The translations under genes and the position numbers were made by a program. A stretch of DNA of 64,000 nt, from positions 868,001 to 932,000 of the forward strand of contig NJPS01000034.1 of NCBI GenBank assembly GCA_002946415.1. Direction: 5' to 3'. Below the pieces are notes generated by a model that was not told where the DNA came from, ran no database searches, and was given only the letters and a program-made list of their open reading frames with translations. Positions 11,581 to 25,800 of the stretch are shown here, piece after piece. This DNA is from Rutstroemia sp. NJR-2017a BVV2 (taxonomy: Eukaryota; Ascomycota; Leotiomycetes; Helotiales; Rutstroemiaceae). The first letter of the stretch is position 1. Each line of letters starts with the position of its first letter.

Positions 11581-13895
11581 ATTTCATGAGGGGGAAAAGA
11601 AATGGGGTAAAGGAATAAACAGAAATTTGTTGTAGTTTTGAGGTATTGGGAGAAAGACTTGGAGTCCAAAGGAGGGCTGAAGTCGGTATGGTATGGTGGT
11701 TACTATGTAGGTATTTTAAGAAGGTGCGCTATTCGATGCCCGTCCAGCGGAACGTTGAATAAGTAAGATGCGGCCGCATCCACATAGACCGAAGCTGGTA
11801 TTACCGTAGTGATGTGCAGATGTGCAGATGTGCTGATGTGCAGGGAGGCTTGAAGTTGGTGAGATGAACGTGATATGCAGGAGACACCAAGGGCAATGCA
11901 AAAAGTATGAATTGTGGAGTGTCACTTTACTGTTCAGTGTATAAACCTAGAGCGGAGTCTACGAAGTACTCAGTTCAGGATCCAGGAAGCTCAAGGGAAG
12001 TAAAGAAGGGGCCGGCCATGTGAATCGGTGTACGAGTATCGGTGTACTGTAGTAGTAGTATCGTGGTGGGACGAGTAACCTCTAAGTATAGTATGACTTT
12101 GCATATCTGAATCATGACCGCACCACGTATTCTTGTGATTGTTTCTGTGAGAAGTGTCTGGAGATTCAATATTCACCTGTTGGAGAGGTCCATGGGTCCA
12201 TGACACGAAAGCGCGTCGGGTTATTTCTGTGGTGCTTATGTAAGGAAGGGGTTAGGGGTTGCGCCATTGGAAGCTTCCATTTCCGCTTCTCCTCCCACTC
12301 CCAACAGCTCCCTCCCGTTCAGATCGGCGATTGGATAAAGAAGGGTCCAATATTGCCCCGTAGGCGGGACACACTATTTGACTACAGAGTAAAGGGAGAG
12401 GAAACATCAATCTCTCAGAACTCCTCATGAAGACAATCAGCTATGGAGAGCTGTCGATGTGACAAAGAGGACACATTTCTCCCATGCGATGCTATGATTC
12501 CTCCTTCCTCCTTCCTCCTTCTCTCAAGGCAAAAAGCATTGGTTGTTATTCCCTTAACATACAGGGGACAAACGGGAACTACTTTATCTGACGCATAGCT
12601 TACCAGCCACATCGTTACCTTGCACATTTCGCGAGAATTGTGAAGAGCGAGCCACAGACCGAAATAACAGCAGCCACATCTACCTAACTAGGTAAGACCT
12701 GGAGATGCCACCCTGGAGCCTTGAGCCTTGAGGCTGCCCGCCCGCTCCCACAAGGCTGAAAGAGTCAACAAGTAACTTACCTCCGTACAGAGTACGAAGG
12801 ATAGTACTGCAGTGCAGTGCAGCGCAGTGCTTTTGCGCTCTACTTCCACTTGCTTGTACTTCTGTAGCCTGGAACAAATACTACACACAGGCACGTGCTG
12901 TGCCTTCCTTACACAACATAGGTGGACATTCTTCTGCTACAGGTCTCGAGTCGTCCACACTCCCATGTAGTGTAGTCTTTGTTCCCATCCGTAGAGAGAG
13001 CCGAGAGGAAAGGGTATTGCTGTATGCTGTACTTCGTACAGAAGATTTCAGAAAGAAAAAATGGGAAGCCGAAACTGACGTAACTTTAGTTGTAATAGCT
13101 GCCTGAATTGCGGAGTAAAATCCCACCACTTCACCTTTCTTTCCCCCCAAAGTAAGGCACAAACAGCCCACCAGGCACGAACCAGTGCACGTAAGGCAGC
13201 TATTATTCACTCGGCGGCTCTAGAGCTACCTACAGCCGAGAGAGCTTCATTCAATTTCGAAATCCATCCACCAACTCTCAACCCCCCCATACAACTCTCA
13301 CCCTTCAACAACCCCCACCATAATACGCCTCACTCTTCTACCCAACACCCGAAAATTATTTACGAGTCTTTTAATATCTGTCTTGCTTTGACTGCTGCTT
13401 TCTCCCACCAGCTATTCGAAGGAGGAGCTTTTTCTTCGGTTGACGATAACGCAAAAAAGTATTTTGAAAGGCGCCTGCACCGTTCCTTTCAAGATTACCT
13501 ACCACTCTTTCGATTTCACGAACTTCCTCACTTTGATTTTTCCATCTCCTGGCACATCTAAAATCCTGCAATATCGCCATCTTGTTCACTTGATCATTCC
13601 TTCACCAGAAATTCTCACGGACATTTGAATCGTGAATAGGTAATTCCAATCATTTGAAAGTACTGATTTTGCAGACACGGCGCGACTGTACATAGGCTGT
13701 TACCTCGAGAACTACTACTCTCAACTCGGTTCCGCAATCGGATAATTTTTACATCTCCTCTACCGCTCGAACCATAGCAGTAGCTGGGGATCGCATATAT
13801 CATTACATCAAGTTGTTGCGAGGTAGGATATTTACGGAGGTAGTGGAGGGGTCGAAAATCAATTTCCTTGCGGTCTTGCCGCATCTGCCGTCATC
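11581..13895. other. Long divergent intergenic region, TBC gene / TOM1
   Basis: About 2.3 kb holding both promoters. Visible structure: an octamer GATGTGCA repeated four times (11811-11842), a CTTCCTCC-type pyrimidine repeat (about 12505-12535), a GCAGT-rich repeat (about 12808-12830), and a C- and CT-rich block at 13255-13350, a composition common in fungal promoters. The AT-rich leader then leads to the TOM1 start. No coding region is supported. Confidence 0.6.
11811..11842. repeat. Octamer microsatellite, GATGTGCA x4
   Basis: Four tandem copies of an 8-bp unit; the third has a final T instead of A. It lies about 230 bp upstream of the TBC gene start. Confidence 0.85.
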
Positions 13896-16800
13896 ATGGT
13901 CAGAATAACCAAGACGATACAGCCAAAACATCTGGAAACACTGGTAAGATATAAAGATCCCTCTCGATCTAGTCGTGTTTTGCTGAGACTAACATCTTTC
14001 ATCGCAGTCTCCATTCGTCAATGACTTTCGAAATACAGCATGTTCGATATCACTGCCCCTCCTTCCACAACACCTTGCAAAATTCCCCACACGATGGCCT
14101 TTTCCTCGGGGCGACCTATATCATTGGATCTCACTACTAAATCGATTCGATGTCATACTCGAAAGATTCTGCGCGACGTACAAATTAGCAGATGGCCCTC
14201 AAATGGTGGAATTCGGTCGTGAAATGTTGGAATCCATGGTAGGAGCCGCAGCGGACGATACTGAAGTTCACAATTTAGAAGAACTAGGTTATGGAAAAGA
14301 TGGGGATAGGCAGTTGATTGAAGCTATCTTGAACTTCTCCCGTATGCTATTAGAGAATTGCGGCAATAGGAGCATTTACTCGAGCAGTTCGCATCTAAGC
14401 AACCTCTTCAACACTACTTCACTGTCTTTACTGGAGAGCAATTTATTACTCTGTTCACAGCTGGCTCAGCGATACAACTCTGCTATGAAGCGCGTCGGCT
14501 CTGCTAGGAGTGGCAAGCACCTATTGTCGGAACATTATAACATCGATCTAATGAAGGTCGTCCAACTCTCATTACCCTTCAGCAAGACAGTCAATACCAC
14601 ACTCGAATCAGCGCAGCCTATGACACCGAACCCAACGACTCCTGGAACGAAAGGCAAGGAAAAGGATAGGGCATATTTCAATTTACCATCCAGTCAGAAG
14701 AGTTCAACTACCGTGGTATATGCAAACGATCTCGTCTCTCTTATTAAGGGTGGTTCTGGAGTTAGTTCGGGCGCTAAAGGACCTCGGAATGGCTCAGATC
14801 ATACTTCATCACCTGTTTCGCAATCAAACTGGGAGGAATGGGGTGATATCAAGATGACATATTATCCTAAAAATACAGCTGATCCGGAACCTGTTAACAA
14901 CACGCCGCGTCCCGCTCCTGCAGCCGTTTCCGCTACGCCAACGACTCCAACACCTGTTCGTAGGACATCTAACCTTGGCCCGAATGCTCAGCGCGGCAAC
15001 CGCTCACCGGCAACGGATGAGACTCCTCCAACGCTGCCTCGTTCTGCCACAATCCCTTCAGACGAAAATCCGCGTCAAAATGCGAAAACTATTGAGATAT
15101 CTTCCGCCAAACTCATGTCAACCGATATCTATACTTTAATGCACGAGTATGGTTCTGGGCTACCGCAGGAGGTTCAATATGAACTTTTCACCAAGATTCG
15201 CATAGCCAAAGCCCTCACATCATCCCTAGAGACTCGGCAACAAGCTCTGGCCATTCGCATTTTAGCTGTGACAAACATGGCATATGTTTATCAAGAGGCT
15301 CTATTCCTCGAGACTGTGATGAAGCAGGACAGTGATGAGCCAAAGCGTCTACAGTTCATCTTCCAGGTAGCTGATCTTGTGCATCCGCCTGCTGATGGTG
15401 ACGCCCCAGTGTCTACGTACATGCAAACATTGGCCTTGTCTGCATTGGAAGCCATCGCTGGAATCTCAACCAAGTTTCAAGATGTGTGCAAGGCTTTGAA
15501 TACAACCATTAACCACGGTGTCATGCTATACGTTATTAGGAAAGCTGTCGCAGAAATGGGCGAGGAAGATTCGGGTGATCAACTTACAGATAAAGATCAA
15601 TGGCGGAATGCCCTTTTCAGCCTAATGACTAGTCTCTGTCAATACCCACGTACTGCCGAAGGCCTTGTCTCGGCCGGCTTGATACCAATCATGATTGAAA
15701 TTCTTGGACTTCGCACTAGCGTTGCTCGGCGCTACCAGCCTAAAGTACTATCATTCCTTGATAACGTTGTTTACAGTGCACGAGAAGCCTTTCAAACGCT
15801 TGTTAATGCCAATGGACTTGACAGAGTTTCCGATCTGATTGTCTACGAAACTCAAGCTGCTGCTGAAGCGGCGGCTGCCGGCAATGGAATGCCGATTGAA
15901 CACCGCTCACCAACTATTGACTATGAAATACCCTTCTTCCACCAACAAGTTCTTAAATGGCTCTTTAAGTTTATCCATCACATGATGTCTTCGGCTAACA
16001 GTTACGGAGGCAACTTCGATCGTCTGCTAAGAAATCTCATTGATTCCTCGGCGCTTTTGGGAAGCCTTCGTCAAATTATAGGCAATGGGCGCTGTTTCGG
16101 ATCCGTTGTCTGGACCAACGCGGTTGGCATATTGAATGGATTTATCAATAACGAGCCGACAAGTTTCGCAATCATTGCAGAGGCTGGTTTGAGCAAAGGT
16201 TTCTTGGAGGCTGTCACTAACAGCAAAATTGAAATGCCTCCGGCTTCGACCCCGGCAGAAAAAGAACGCAACCCCGAACCAGAACAGGCCGATGATGGAG
16301 ACAGCTCAGCAACATCGTCCGATGATGAAGAAGACGATACCGATCCTTTACCAGTAGATACAGCTCCTCATCCCCCAACGTTGGCTATGCTGCAGACTCC
16401 ACGTGAAGGGCCCTTGGCTCGTGGGATCATGCCGACTCAGGAAACGATCAACATTGTACCGCAGGCTTTCAGTGCATTGTGCCTAAATAATACTGGCATG
16501 AAGATGTTCCGAGCCTCACGTGCGCTCGAAACATTCTTCGAGATATTCGAGAGCCCTGAGCATGTGAAGTGTATGGATGTTAATATTGACTTGCCTTCTA
16601 CCTTGGGAAGCACTTTCGACGAGTTGGCTCGTCACCACCCTCCCCTCAAAAGCGCAATAATCAACGCTATTCTGGATATGGTAGCACGAGTTGGTTATCT
16701 GTGCAAGACGAAAGCCGAAAAGGAAAAGGCTGGCGCCAAATTGTGGAGTTCTGATTCTGCTGGCAATCTGATTACTGCCGACTCAGGCGTAAAGGACTCG

Positions 16801-19800
16801 GATTCGAAGGGGAAAGGAAAAGCCACAGACACTGAAAGTGATGTTGAGATGCATGACGTAGGTGAGACATCCCAGGCGCCAAAGTCACCAGCCAAAGATT
16901 CAGACACTTCGATGGCGCCATATATCACCTCGGTTGCATCCTTCCTTGTAACCGTATTGAACAATGGTACTGTCAGAGCCGAGTTTTGCGCCAAAGGCGG
17001 CATCGAATATGTTCTTGATCTTGCCGAGTCCCAAAGCCTGCCGGCAAACTTCGGCGATGGTATGTCATCTAGGAATCTACAGAACGTCATTGCCCTCCTA
17101 GCAGAGCAGAAGCCATATGTCGTGATTCCTTCCTTACTCAAACGAGCACAAGCTGCGGCAGATGTACTTGCACCATTCGCCAAGCACGACCACAACACCT
17201 CCTTTTTCGCACCATTTGTGAGTCGAGAAGCTCGAGAAGCTGCAGATGTCGACACCTTGGCTCAAGGCACAGCTTTCGCCAAAGCATTTGTTAATATTCA
17301 ATCCCTAGTGGCAAACTTGACTGCATCAATCCAAGGTTCTCCATTTTCTCATCGAAACCCACCGGCCGGCTTCAATTCTATGTATTTTTCTGATTATTAT
17401 ATCCGCTTGATTCAGACTCTTGGACCTTTGTTAGGTGCCTCGTTGAAAGAGGAAATTCTGCTGCAAAAGGTCGTGCCAGAGACCTGGAAACACGCTACAA
17501 GACTCAAAGATTCTACGTCTAGTGACCCTGTTATAAACCTGGTTGTTGGTCCAGAACCCGCTTCGCCTTCCGTCGAAGTTCCTGCCGTCAATGGTGATTC
17601 AGCCGAACAATCGGTGGCCGAAAATAGTGCTGCAGCGACTCCATCAGCCCCAACTGATGCCAATGCTGGTTCAGATGCTTCGTCCAAACCTACGGCTAGG
17701 CCAGACCCGAACTCACCAGAAGTGAAGAACTTTGGGACACTCCGCTTTTTACTCGGTAGAATGTCTCGTGTCATAAGCCCTTTCTTCCAGCATATTGGCA
17801 AAGCTCTCCTCACTAAACGTGGACCCGATCCGTACTACAGATACAATCACACCACTATCGCAGAAGCTTTAGCTGAGACCATGCTAAAGCAGTTACGCCC
17901 TTCTGGCGATGAAAATAGCATCGAGAACTATTCCTACTGGATTGGATTGCTACATGTCTTGAAGGACATGTTAATTGATGGTAAGACTCCTCGATTATTC
18001 TTGAGAAAGGGAGCTTTATTAATGATTCATAGCTACACGACATACGGATCGTCCTAATCAAACAATAAGTCTTGTGCTGCGAGCATTTAAGGACCAATCT
18101 GGTTTCGAGTCATTGAACCGCGTGTTAGAAGTTTTCACTTCCGAAATTCAGTGCAGTAAGTTGCCACAGACGAACGAGCAACAAAGCGATGAAAAAACAA
18201 CAGAGAAGGTCATGAAATTTGAGCTAGCGACAGTTGGAGCCAAGCATATCCTCTCTCTATATGGCATTGTCGTAAATGCAAAGAATGTCACAGAAGGATC
18301 ACAAACTCTAGCCATGATACCTCGACCAGAACATAGGGAAAGAGATCGGTCTCGATTTGATCAATTCACGCCTAGCCAATTCGTCGTCGAACTCCGTATG
18401 GCTGTGTTGCCTACGGTTCGAAAGTTGTGGGAATCTGATCTAATAGAAAAGGCGCCCAGCCAGATATCACAAAAGATCATCGAAGTCATCCGCACGATTG
18501 CGTCAGCTGAAGGGGAAGGTACTGCGCTGAAGAGGACCGATAAAGCAGGGCCCCCAGCAAAGACTGTTAAGAGGACATTCAAGATCAATTCTGATAATCT
18601 CAGGGCTGTAAAAGATCAAGGCTTCGAGGAAGATCTCGCCAAAGAAGCTCTGTACCGATGCAACAATGTAGCACATACGGCACTGGATTATTGCAGAGAG
18701 CAGAAATCAGAACGATCCCGCGGCCGCAACCCAATTCCTGAAGGCGAAATTGAGATTGAGGCTGAGCCCAGTGGCCCATCTCGACCATCAAGTGGGTCCA
18801 CAGGTACCGCAACGCCGGACGAGCATACCATGACAATTGATTCTCTTGCTGATGTTCCAGCCATCGTCAACTCTCTTAACCAGCAGGTTGCCCCACAATC
18901 TGCGCCAGGCGAGGAGCTCTTAACACCACACAACTTCGATCAACTTCTAAATCAGATTATTCCTGGTTATGAGCGAAGAATTCCAGACAACGCGAATACT
19001 TCTTCTTCTTCTTCTGTACCACACGAAAGCCCCTCGGCGCATATCCAGCAATCTCCACAGACAGAAGAAAATCCTACCAAGCAAGTCACCGTAGATGACC
19101 TGAATGAAGAGCGAGAGCGCATCCGAGATAATCTGATCGACAAGTGTCTGGATGTTATTAACGCGCATGGTGATGTGACCTTCGAGATTTCAGACCTAAT
19201 TACGACTGTTGTCAATAAGTCTGACGATCCTTCCGGCCTGAGAAAAATCGTCAGTGAAACACTCGTGATCGCATTGATGTCTTTCGCTAGTGAAGATGAT
19301 GTGCGCACGTCTGGAAACAAAATCGCAGCGTATGCTCATTTACTAGCGTTGATGCTGCGCGAGAAGCAATTCTATGCTGCCGCCGTTGGTGAACTGAAAG
19401 AGAATCTTTCTACCCTCTTAGGGTTTGTCAAGTTGTCACCTGGCCATTCTTCGGAAGAACCATCACCTTGGATTGCACAGATTCTTCTTATTGTCGAGAT
19501 GCTTTTGAGCGAAGATTCCAAGCCAAGGAAAACGAAATGGACACCACCTAAAGATGAAAATGACACCGTGGAGGCACCTATCTTAGAGAATGTTGAATCT
19601 GCTGTTTCGGACGAGGAAAGAACGCAGCTCCTAGAGTCGATTCTGGATATCCTACCTCGCATAGGCAAAGACGAATCACTGGCCCTCGCTGTTCTCCGAA
19701 TTCTTGTCATTTTGACACGTACACGCTCCGTCGCTCAATCTATGGGCGAAAAGAAGAATATTCAACGTTTGTTCGTGATGGCAAAGCAACTTGCCGGTGC

Positions 19801-22800
19801 TAGCTCAACCCGTATCCAAAGCCCTCTGCTTCTGGTCCTTAGACATATCATAGAGGATGAGGAGACTATCAAGCAGATCATGCGATCCCACATCAAGACA
19901 CTCTTTGAGAATATTCCCCGATCCAACCAACGACATACGATGGATACAGCGAACTATCTGCGCTCCCTTTCAGCCGACGCCATCCGTTCACCAGAGCTCT
20001 TCGTTCAAGTGACGAATGAAATGTGCCGATTCACAAAATGGACATTCCCATCGGAGGGTTCAAGTCGACAGCCGTCACTGGTTTTGAAAGAGCAACCTGA
20101 GGGCGACAAACAAACTTCTGCTAAGGGTAATGAAGACTCGGTACAGCCGACTGTGCAAGCTACGGAAGACTTGACATTACAAGATATCAAACCATCAACC
20201 GAAGTTATCGACACGGATATGCCTGATGCTGTCAAGACAGCTCCTCTTGAGCACAAAACTCCAATAGTCGAGAATCCTGATGGTGTTGTTCACTTCTTGC
20301 TCTGTGAGCTCCTCAACTATAAAGATGTCGAGGACAAGGACCGCCCAGTGACTGCTATGAACAATGTCGATAAGAACACTTCTGCAGGCACTAGCACAGG
20401 AGATGTGACAATGACTGGAGCACCCCCTACGGCCGAAAGCTCGAGCAATGACCCTCAAAAGAGTCAGGCTTCCGCAAAGCAGGACTTCAAAGCCGAGGAA
20501 CATCCTATTTACATCTACAGATGCTTCCTGTTACAGTGTCTTACCGAGCTCTTGTTGTCTTACAACAGAACAAAGATTGAGTTCATTAATTTCAAACGCA
20601 GTGCTCCTCCTCAGGCAATGACTCCATCGAAACCGAGATCTAGCGTGCTTCATTATCTCTTGTCTGATCTATTACCTGTGGGAACTCTGGAATACGCGGA
20701 AACAACACCATCCCGCAAAAAGCTTATCACCTCCGGCTGGGCCGACTCTGTCTTGACTGCTCTGGTACAAAAGACAGGCGAACAAATTCTTGACAAGGAG
20801 CGTGAAATATCTGATGGAGAAGATGAGCCAGACCTGCTGTTCGTCCGTCGCTTTGTTCTGGAAAATATCCTAAAGGCATACAAAGATGCAAGTGCTTCAT
20901 CAGAGCCTCTTGAGATCAAGTATTCGAGAATGCTTTCTCTCGCAGACCTGATGACTCATATCATGACCGGAAAGGACAGTCTTGGCAGCTTAGACCCTTC
21001 TGTTAATAAAAGATCGCAAACCCAGTTGAAGCGGCTTATGTTCGAGAAAGGATATATTGCAGCGTTGACGGCCTCCATTGCTGATATTGATTTGAACTTC
21101 CCTGGCGCGAAACGAGCAGTCAAATATATTCTTCGCCCATTGAAGCAGCTAGCTTCACACGCTGTTTATCTTAGCGAAAATTCTCTGATATCTTCAATAC
21201 CCGGACAGGCCGATGAGGAGGAGATCGAATCTGCTACATCGGTTTCTGACTTGGAAGATGAGCGTGAGGAAACGCCCGACCTGTTCCGCAACTCAACCTT
21301 GGGCATGTTCGAGCAAGGCGATGAAAATGATTCGTCATCTGACTCGGAAGATGGTAGGAAATTCTTTCCTTTTTGCGTATCTTAAATCGACGACTAACTA
21401 TGTTTTTTAGATGATGAAGAGATGTACGAAGGAGAGTATGATGATGGCATGGATTATGAAGAAGATATGCCTGAGGACGATGAAGACAACGTTAGTGATG
21501 AAGACGAAGATGAGGGAATGGGACCCATTGAAGGCTTATCTGGCGAGCATGGCGTTGATGTTGAAGTTATCATGGAGGATGATGACGACGACGACGATGA
21601 TGAAGACGACGATGACGATGAGTCCAGCGAAGATGATGACGAAGATGATGAAGGCTCAGATGGCATGCAAGATGACGCTCGTATTGAAATCATGGACGAA
21701 GCCGGAAACGTTCAACAAATCGCCGATGAGGAAGACTTAGAAGAGTGGGAAAGTGACAATGATGAGGAAGGAGATGAAGATGATGACGAGGACGAGATCG
21801 ATTACGAAGGCCAAGGCGCTGATGAGGAGGAAGCGCACGTTCATGCGCATTCCATGGGTGGAGATCTCGGATCTATCAGCAATCTTGTCCGTGTGCTCGC
21901 TGGCGGTGGTGGCGATGAAGATGACGCTGTTGAAATCCTTCAACGCATGGAGGAAGAAGGCGTTGGTGACCCAGAAGATGATGAAGGTGACCAACTAGGA
22001 GAATACATGGAGGAAGTGGAAGAAGAAGGCAAGTCTATGAATTCTATCGTTAGGCTCGAAGTGCAATTTCTAACTAATAATACCAGAAGACGATGATGAG
22101 GACGATGACATGGATGAAGAAATGCTTTTCGAACAAGCTTATCCAGGTATGTGTAGTATTCGTTCATCTCACGCATTGCGACTAATGATACAAGCGGATG
22201 GCGTTGGTCCAATCTTTGGTTGGGAAGGAGATGTAGAGCCACCAACCATCATTAGCCATCGCGGACACCAAGGCCGACACCGTCATGCTTTCCCCAGTCC
22301 ATTCCCCTTTATTCCTGCCGGTTCTCGAGATCCACTAGGTGGTATGTTGCAACCTCAAGACTTTCCAGTTATTTCTACCGCAGCGGAACGAGACGAGGCC
22401 GCATTTCTTTTGGGATTAGTACGCGGCTTGACTACAGGAACCAGAACTAATAACCTCACAGGACCAGACTACCGTTACAGATCACACCGATCGGGAGCAC
22501 CCCCAGCACAATCAGATGATGGTACGAATCCGTTGCTACAACGCCACGGTTCAGGCGCTTCTAGTAGGCAGGGCCACAGCCGCGGACCTCCTATGGGAAG
22601 CTGGGTGCAAACAATGGGACCCGGAGGAAACTTGATAGACATGGGCATCGGCTTCGGTGGACGTCATGAGCATCCACCTGATCAAATTATGGACATGATT
22701 AGGTCTCTACGTCTCCCTGGTGCTATTTCTCGCCATGGACAAACAATGCAATTCCACATCACTGCCGGTCCTGGTCCATTCCCAAGAGAACTTGAGGCCT

Positions 22801-25800
22801 TCCTTGGCGGGGGCACACGTCCTCGCATTGAGGGTAGACGCGATGCGACTGAGCCTGGAAGCGCCACTTCGTTCACAACCCACCCCACCCATTCCAGATG
22901 GCTGGAAGAGGCCAAATTACTTTTTGGGCCAGCCCACACGGAGAGAGCTACTGATCTAACCAGTGCTATTTTAGCCGTACTTGTCCCTCCCACCATCGAA
23001 GCAGACAAAGTTTTGAGGGCAGCTGAGAACGAACGAATTCGAAAGCTGGAGGAGGAAGCTAAGAAACGACAAGAAGAAGAGCGAATTGCACGCGAAGCTA
23101 GAGAAGCAGAGGAAAAGGCTGCGCGAGAGAAAAAGGAAGCCGAAGAACGAGAGGCAGCAGAGCGGGCCGCCGCCGAAGCCGCAGCTGCTCGACAAGCCGA
23201 GAATGATGTGGTGACTCAAGAGGAGCCTGTAGGAAGCAGTGGACCCGAGGCCATGGAAGGTATCGAGACGAATGAGTCTGAGCAAGCTCCTAATACCGAA
23301 GCTCAAGGCGATAACGAGCCAGCTGCTGACCGACCAAGAGTCATGACCGTCATTCGTGGCAATCCATTCGACATTACTGATTTAGGAATCGATGCGGAAT
23401 TCCTCTCGGAACTTCCAGAGGAGATCCGCGAGGAAGTCATAATGACTGCAGTTGCAGAAAGACGCCAACAAGCTGCTGCCACTGGAGCTCAGCCTTCTGA
23501 CATTGACCAGGAATTTCTTGATGCATTACCAGATGATATCAGAGATGAGATTATTCAACAGGAAAGACAGGACCGTCGTCGCCGTGAGCGAGAAGAACAA
23601 CGTCGTGCCCAAGCTCCTAACGCTGGCGCACCCCCGGTCGCTCGAGATATGGACGTTCCAAGCATCCTTGCCACATTCCCACCAGCACTTAGACAAGAGA
23701 TATTGATGGACGGAGACGAAGAGCTGCTTGCTTCGCTACCACCAGATCTTGCTGCCCAGGCACGCTCCATGCGTCGAGCCCAACCCGAACACGCTGGCAG
23801 AGCTCCCGCAGCAGTCAACCGTCGCGTTATCCCTGGCGAAGAGTCTCGTAGCGCACCACAGCAACCCAAAGCCCGTCGGGCAATCGTACAGATGCTAGAT
23901 AAACAAGGCATTGCTACACTACTACGTCTGATGTTTGTCTTCCAACACACTAGTTTCCGAAACACGCTTAACGCGGTCTTGCAACATGTGTCTCTCAACA
24001 AACACAATCGTGCCGAGCTTATCAGTACTCTACTTCACATTCTACAAGACGGTAGTGCTGATATGAATGCAATTGAGAGGAGCTTTTCATATCTTTCATT
24101 GAGAGCTAAGCAACCGAAGGATAAAGATCCGAAGACACCTCAACAAACGCTTCGCAGGACTCTTACTGGTCTTGGAACCCTTGCCCAGATGAATTCGGAA
24201 GCATCTCCTCTCATGGTAGTTCAACAATGCCTGACTTGCTTGGTTTATCTGGCCCAGCACAGTCCTCATGTTGCGTCCTTCTTCCTGACCGAACATGAAC
24301 CGGCCGGCGGACTTAAGCGTAGCCTTAGTCGCAAAGGAAAAGGAAAAGACAGCAAAGCCCCGCGATACGCCTTGAACTCCCTGCTCAGTCTTCTGGATCG
24401 GGAGCTAATCATGGAGAGCGCCAATGTCATGGAATCTTTGTCCTTGCTGTTAAATATTGTTACCACTCCATTGATCGCCTTGGAACGTAAGCAAAAGGAA
24501 GCTGCTGAAGAAGCCGAGAAAGCAAAAGAAGCTGCTGCCAAGAGTACCGGGGAATCATCGGGAAGCGCAGTACCCGAAAACACAGCGGTCGAGAGCTCCG
24601 CTTCAACTAACGACCAATCTTCTGAACAACCATTGGCATTGCCAGAAGGACCCACTCCTGCGGTTGCTGATGCTCCTTCCGCAAGTTCCAACGCAGCCCA
24701 TGCACCTCCACCTCTGATCATTCCTACAAATAATTCTAATGTTGAAGAGGCCTCGGCTGCACCAGGAGAAGAGTCAGCCAAGCTAGACGCCTCTACGAAA
24801 GAGGAAACCAAGAAGCCTCATTCCTTCACTCCGCCAGTTATACCTGAACACAATCTCCGATTGGTGACAAACATTTTCTGTTGCGAATGCAATTCCAAAA
24901 CCTTCAGAGAGACTATATCCACCATCAAAAATTTGTCAACAATCCCTGGTGCGAAAGCTATTTTTGGAAAGGAGCTTATTGCCAAGGCACAGTCTTTAGG
25001 GGAAGTCATTCTCATGGACCTTCAAGAGCTTCTACCTCAGATCCAAAAAGCTAGAACTGGGACTGAGATTCAAGGTGTTGCTTTGGCCAAATTTTCCCCG
25101 CCGGCTTCTGACCAACACAAGCTTTTACGAGTCCTCACCGCCTTGGATCACTTATTTGATCCTAAACGCGAGAAGAAGGATGAAACCGATACACAAGGCT
25201 CTTCTGAACTTATGGAGAAACAGGATCTGTTATCGAGTCTCTACGAGAACTCCACTTTCGGTCCTATGTGGGAGAAGTTGAGTGCTTGTCTAAGTGCAAT
25301 CAGACAACGGGATCATATGTTAAGTGTTGCCACTATCTTACTGCCTTTGATCGAATCTTTGATGGTTGTGTGCAAGAATACCACGTTGAAGGACGTGCCA
25401 ATTACTCGGTCGTCGAAGATGAAGGATTCAGTACTTACAAGTCCCGCTCCGGAGTCTCGCATGGAGAGCTTGTTCTTTACATTCACGGAAGAGCACCGCA
25501 AGATTTTGAATGACCTTGTACGGCATACACCAAAGCTAATGTCCGGTACATTCTCCCTTCTTGTGAAGAATCCCAAGGTTCTCGAGTTTGACAACAAACG
25601 CAACTATTTCAGTCGTAGCATTCACAACCGCGGACAGGCCGGTCGTTCTGTTCCACCTCTACAACTATCAGTCCGTCGTGAACAAGTCTTCCACGATTCC
25701 TTCAAGTCTCTCTATTTCCAAACTCCGGATCAAATGAAGTACGGCAAATTGAGCATTCGATTCCATGGCGAAGAAGGTGTTGATGCTGGAGGTGTTACTC

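Noticed and set aside
21454..21693. Minus-strand poly-Ser ORF
   Set aside because: Antisense reading of the Asp/Glu codons of the TOM1 acidic tract; pure composition artefact.
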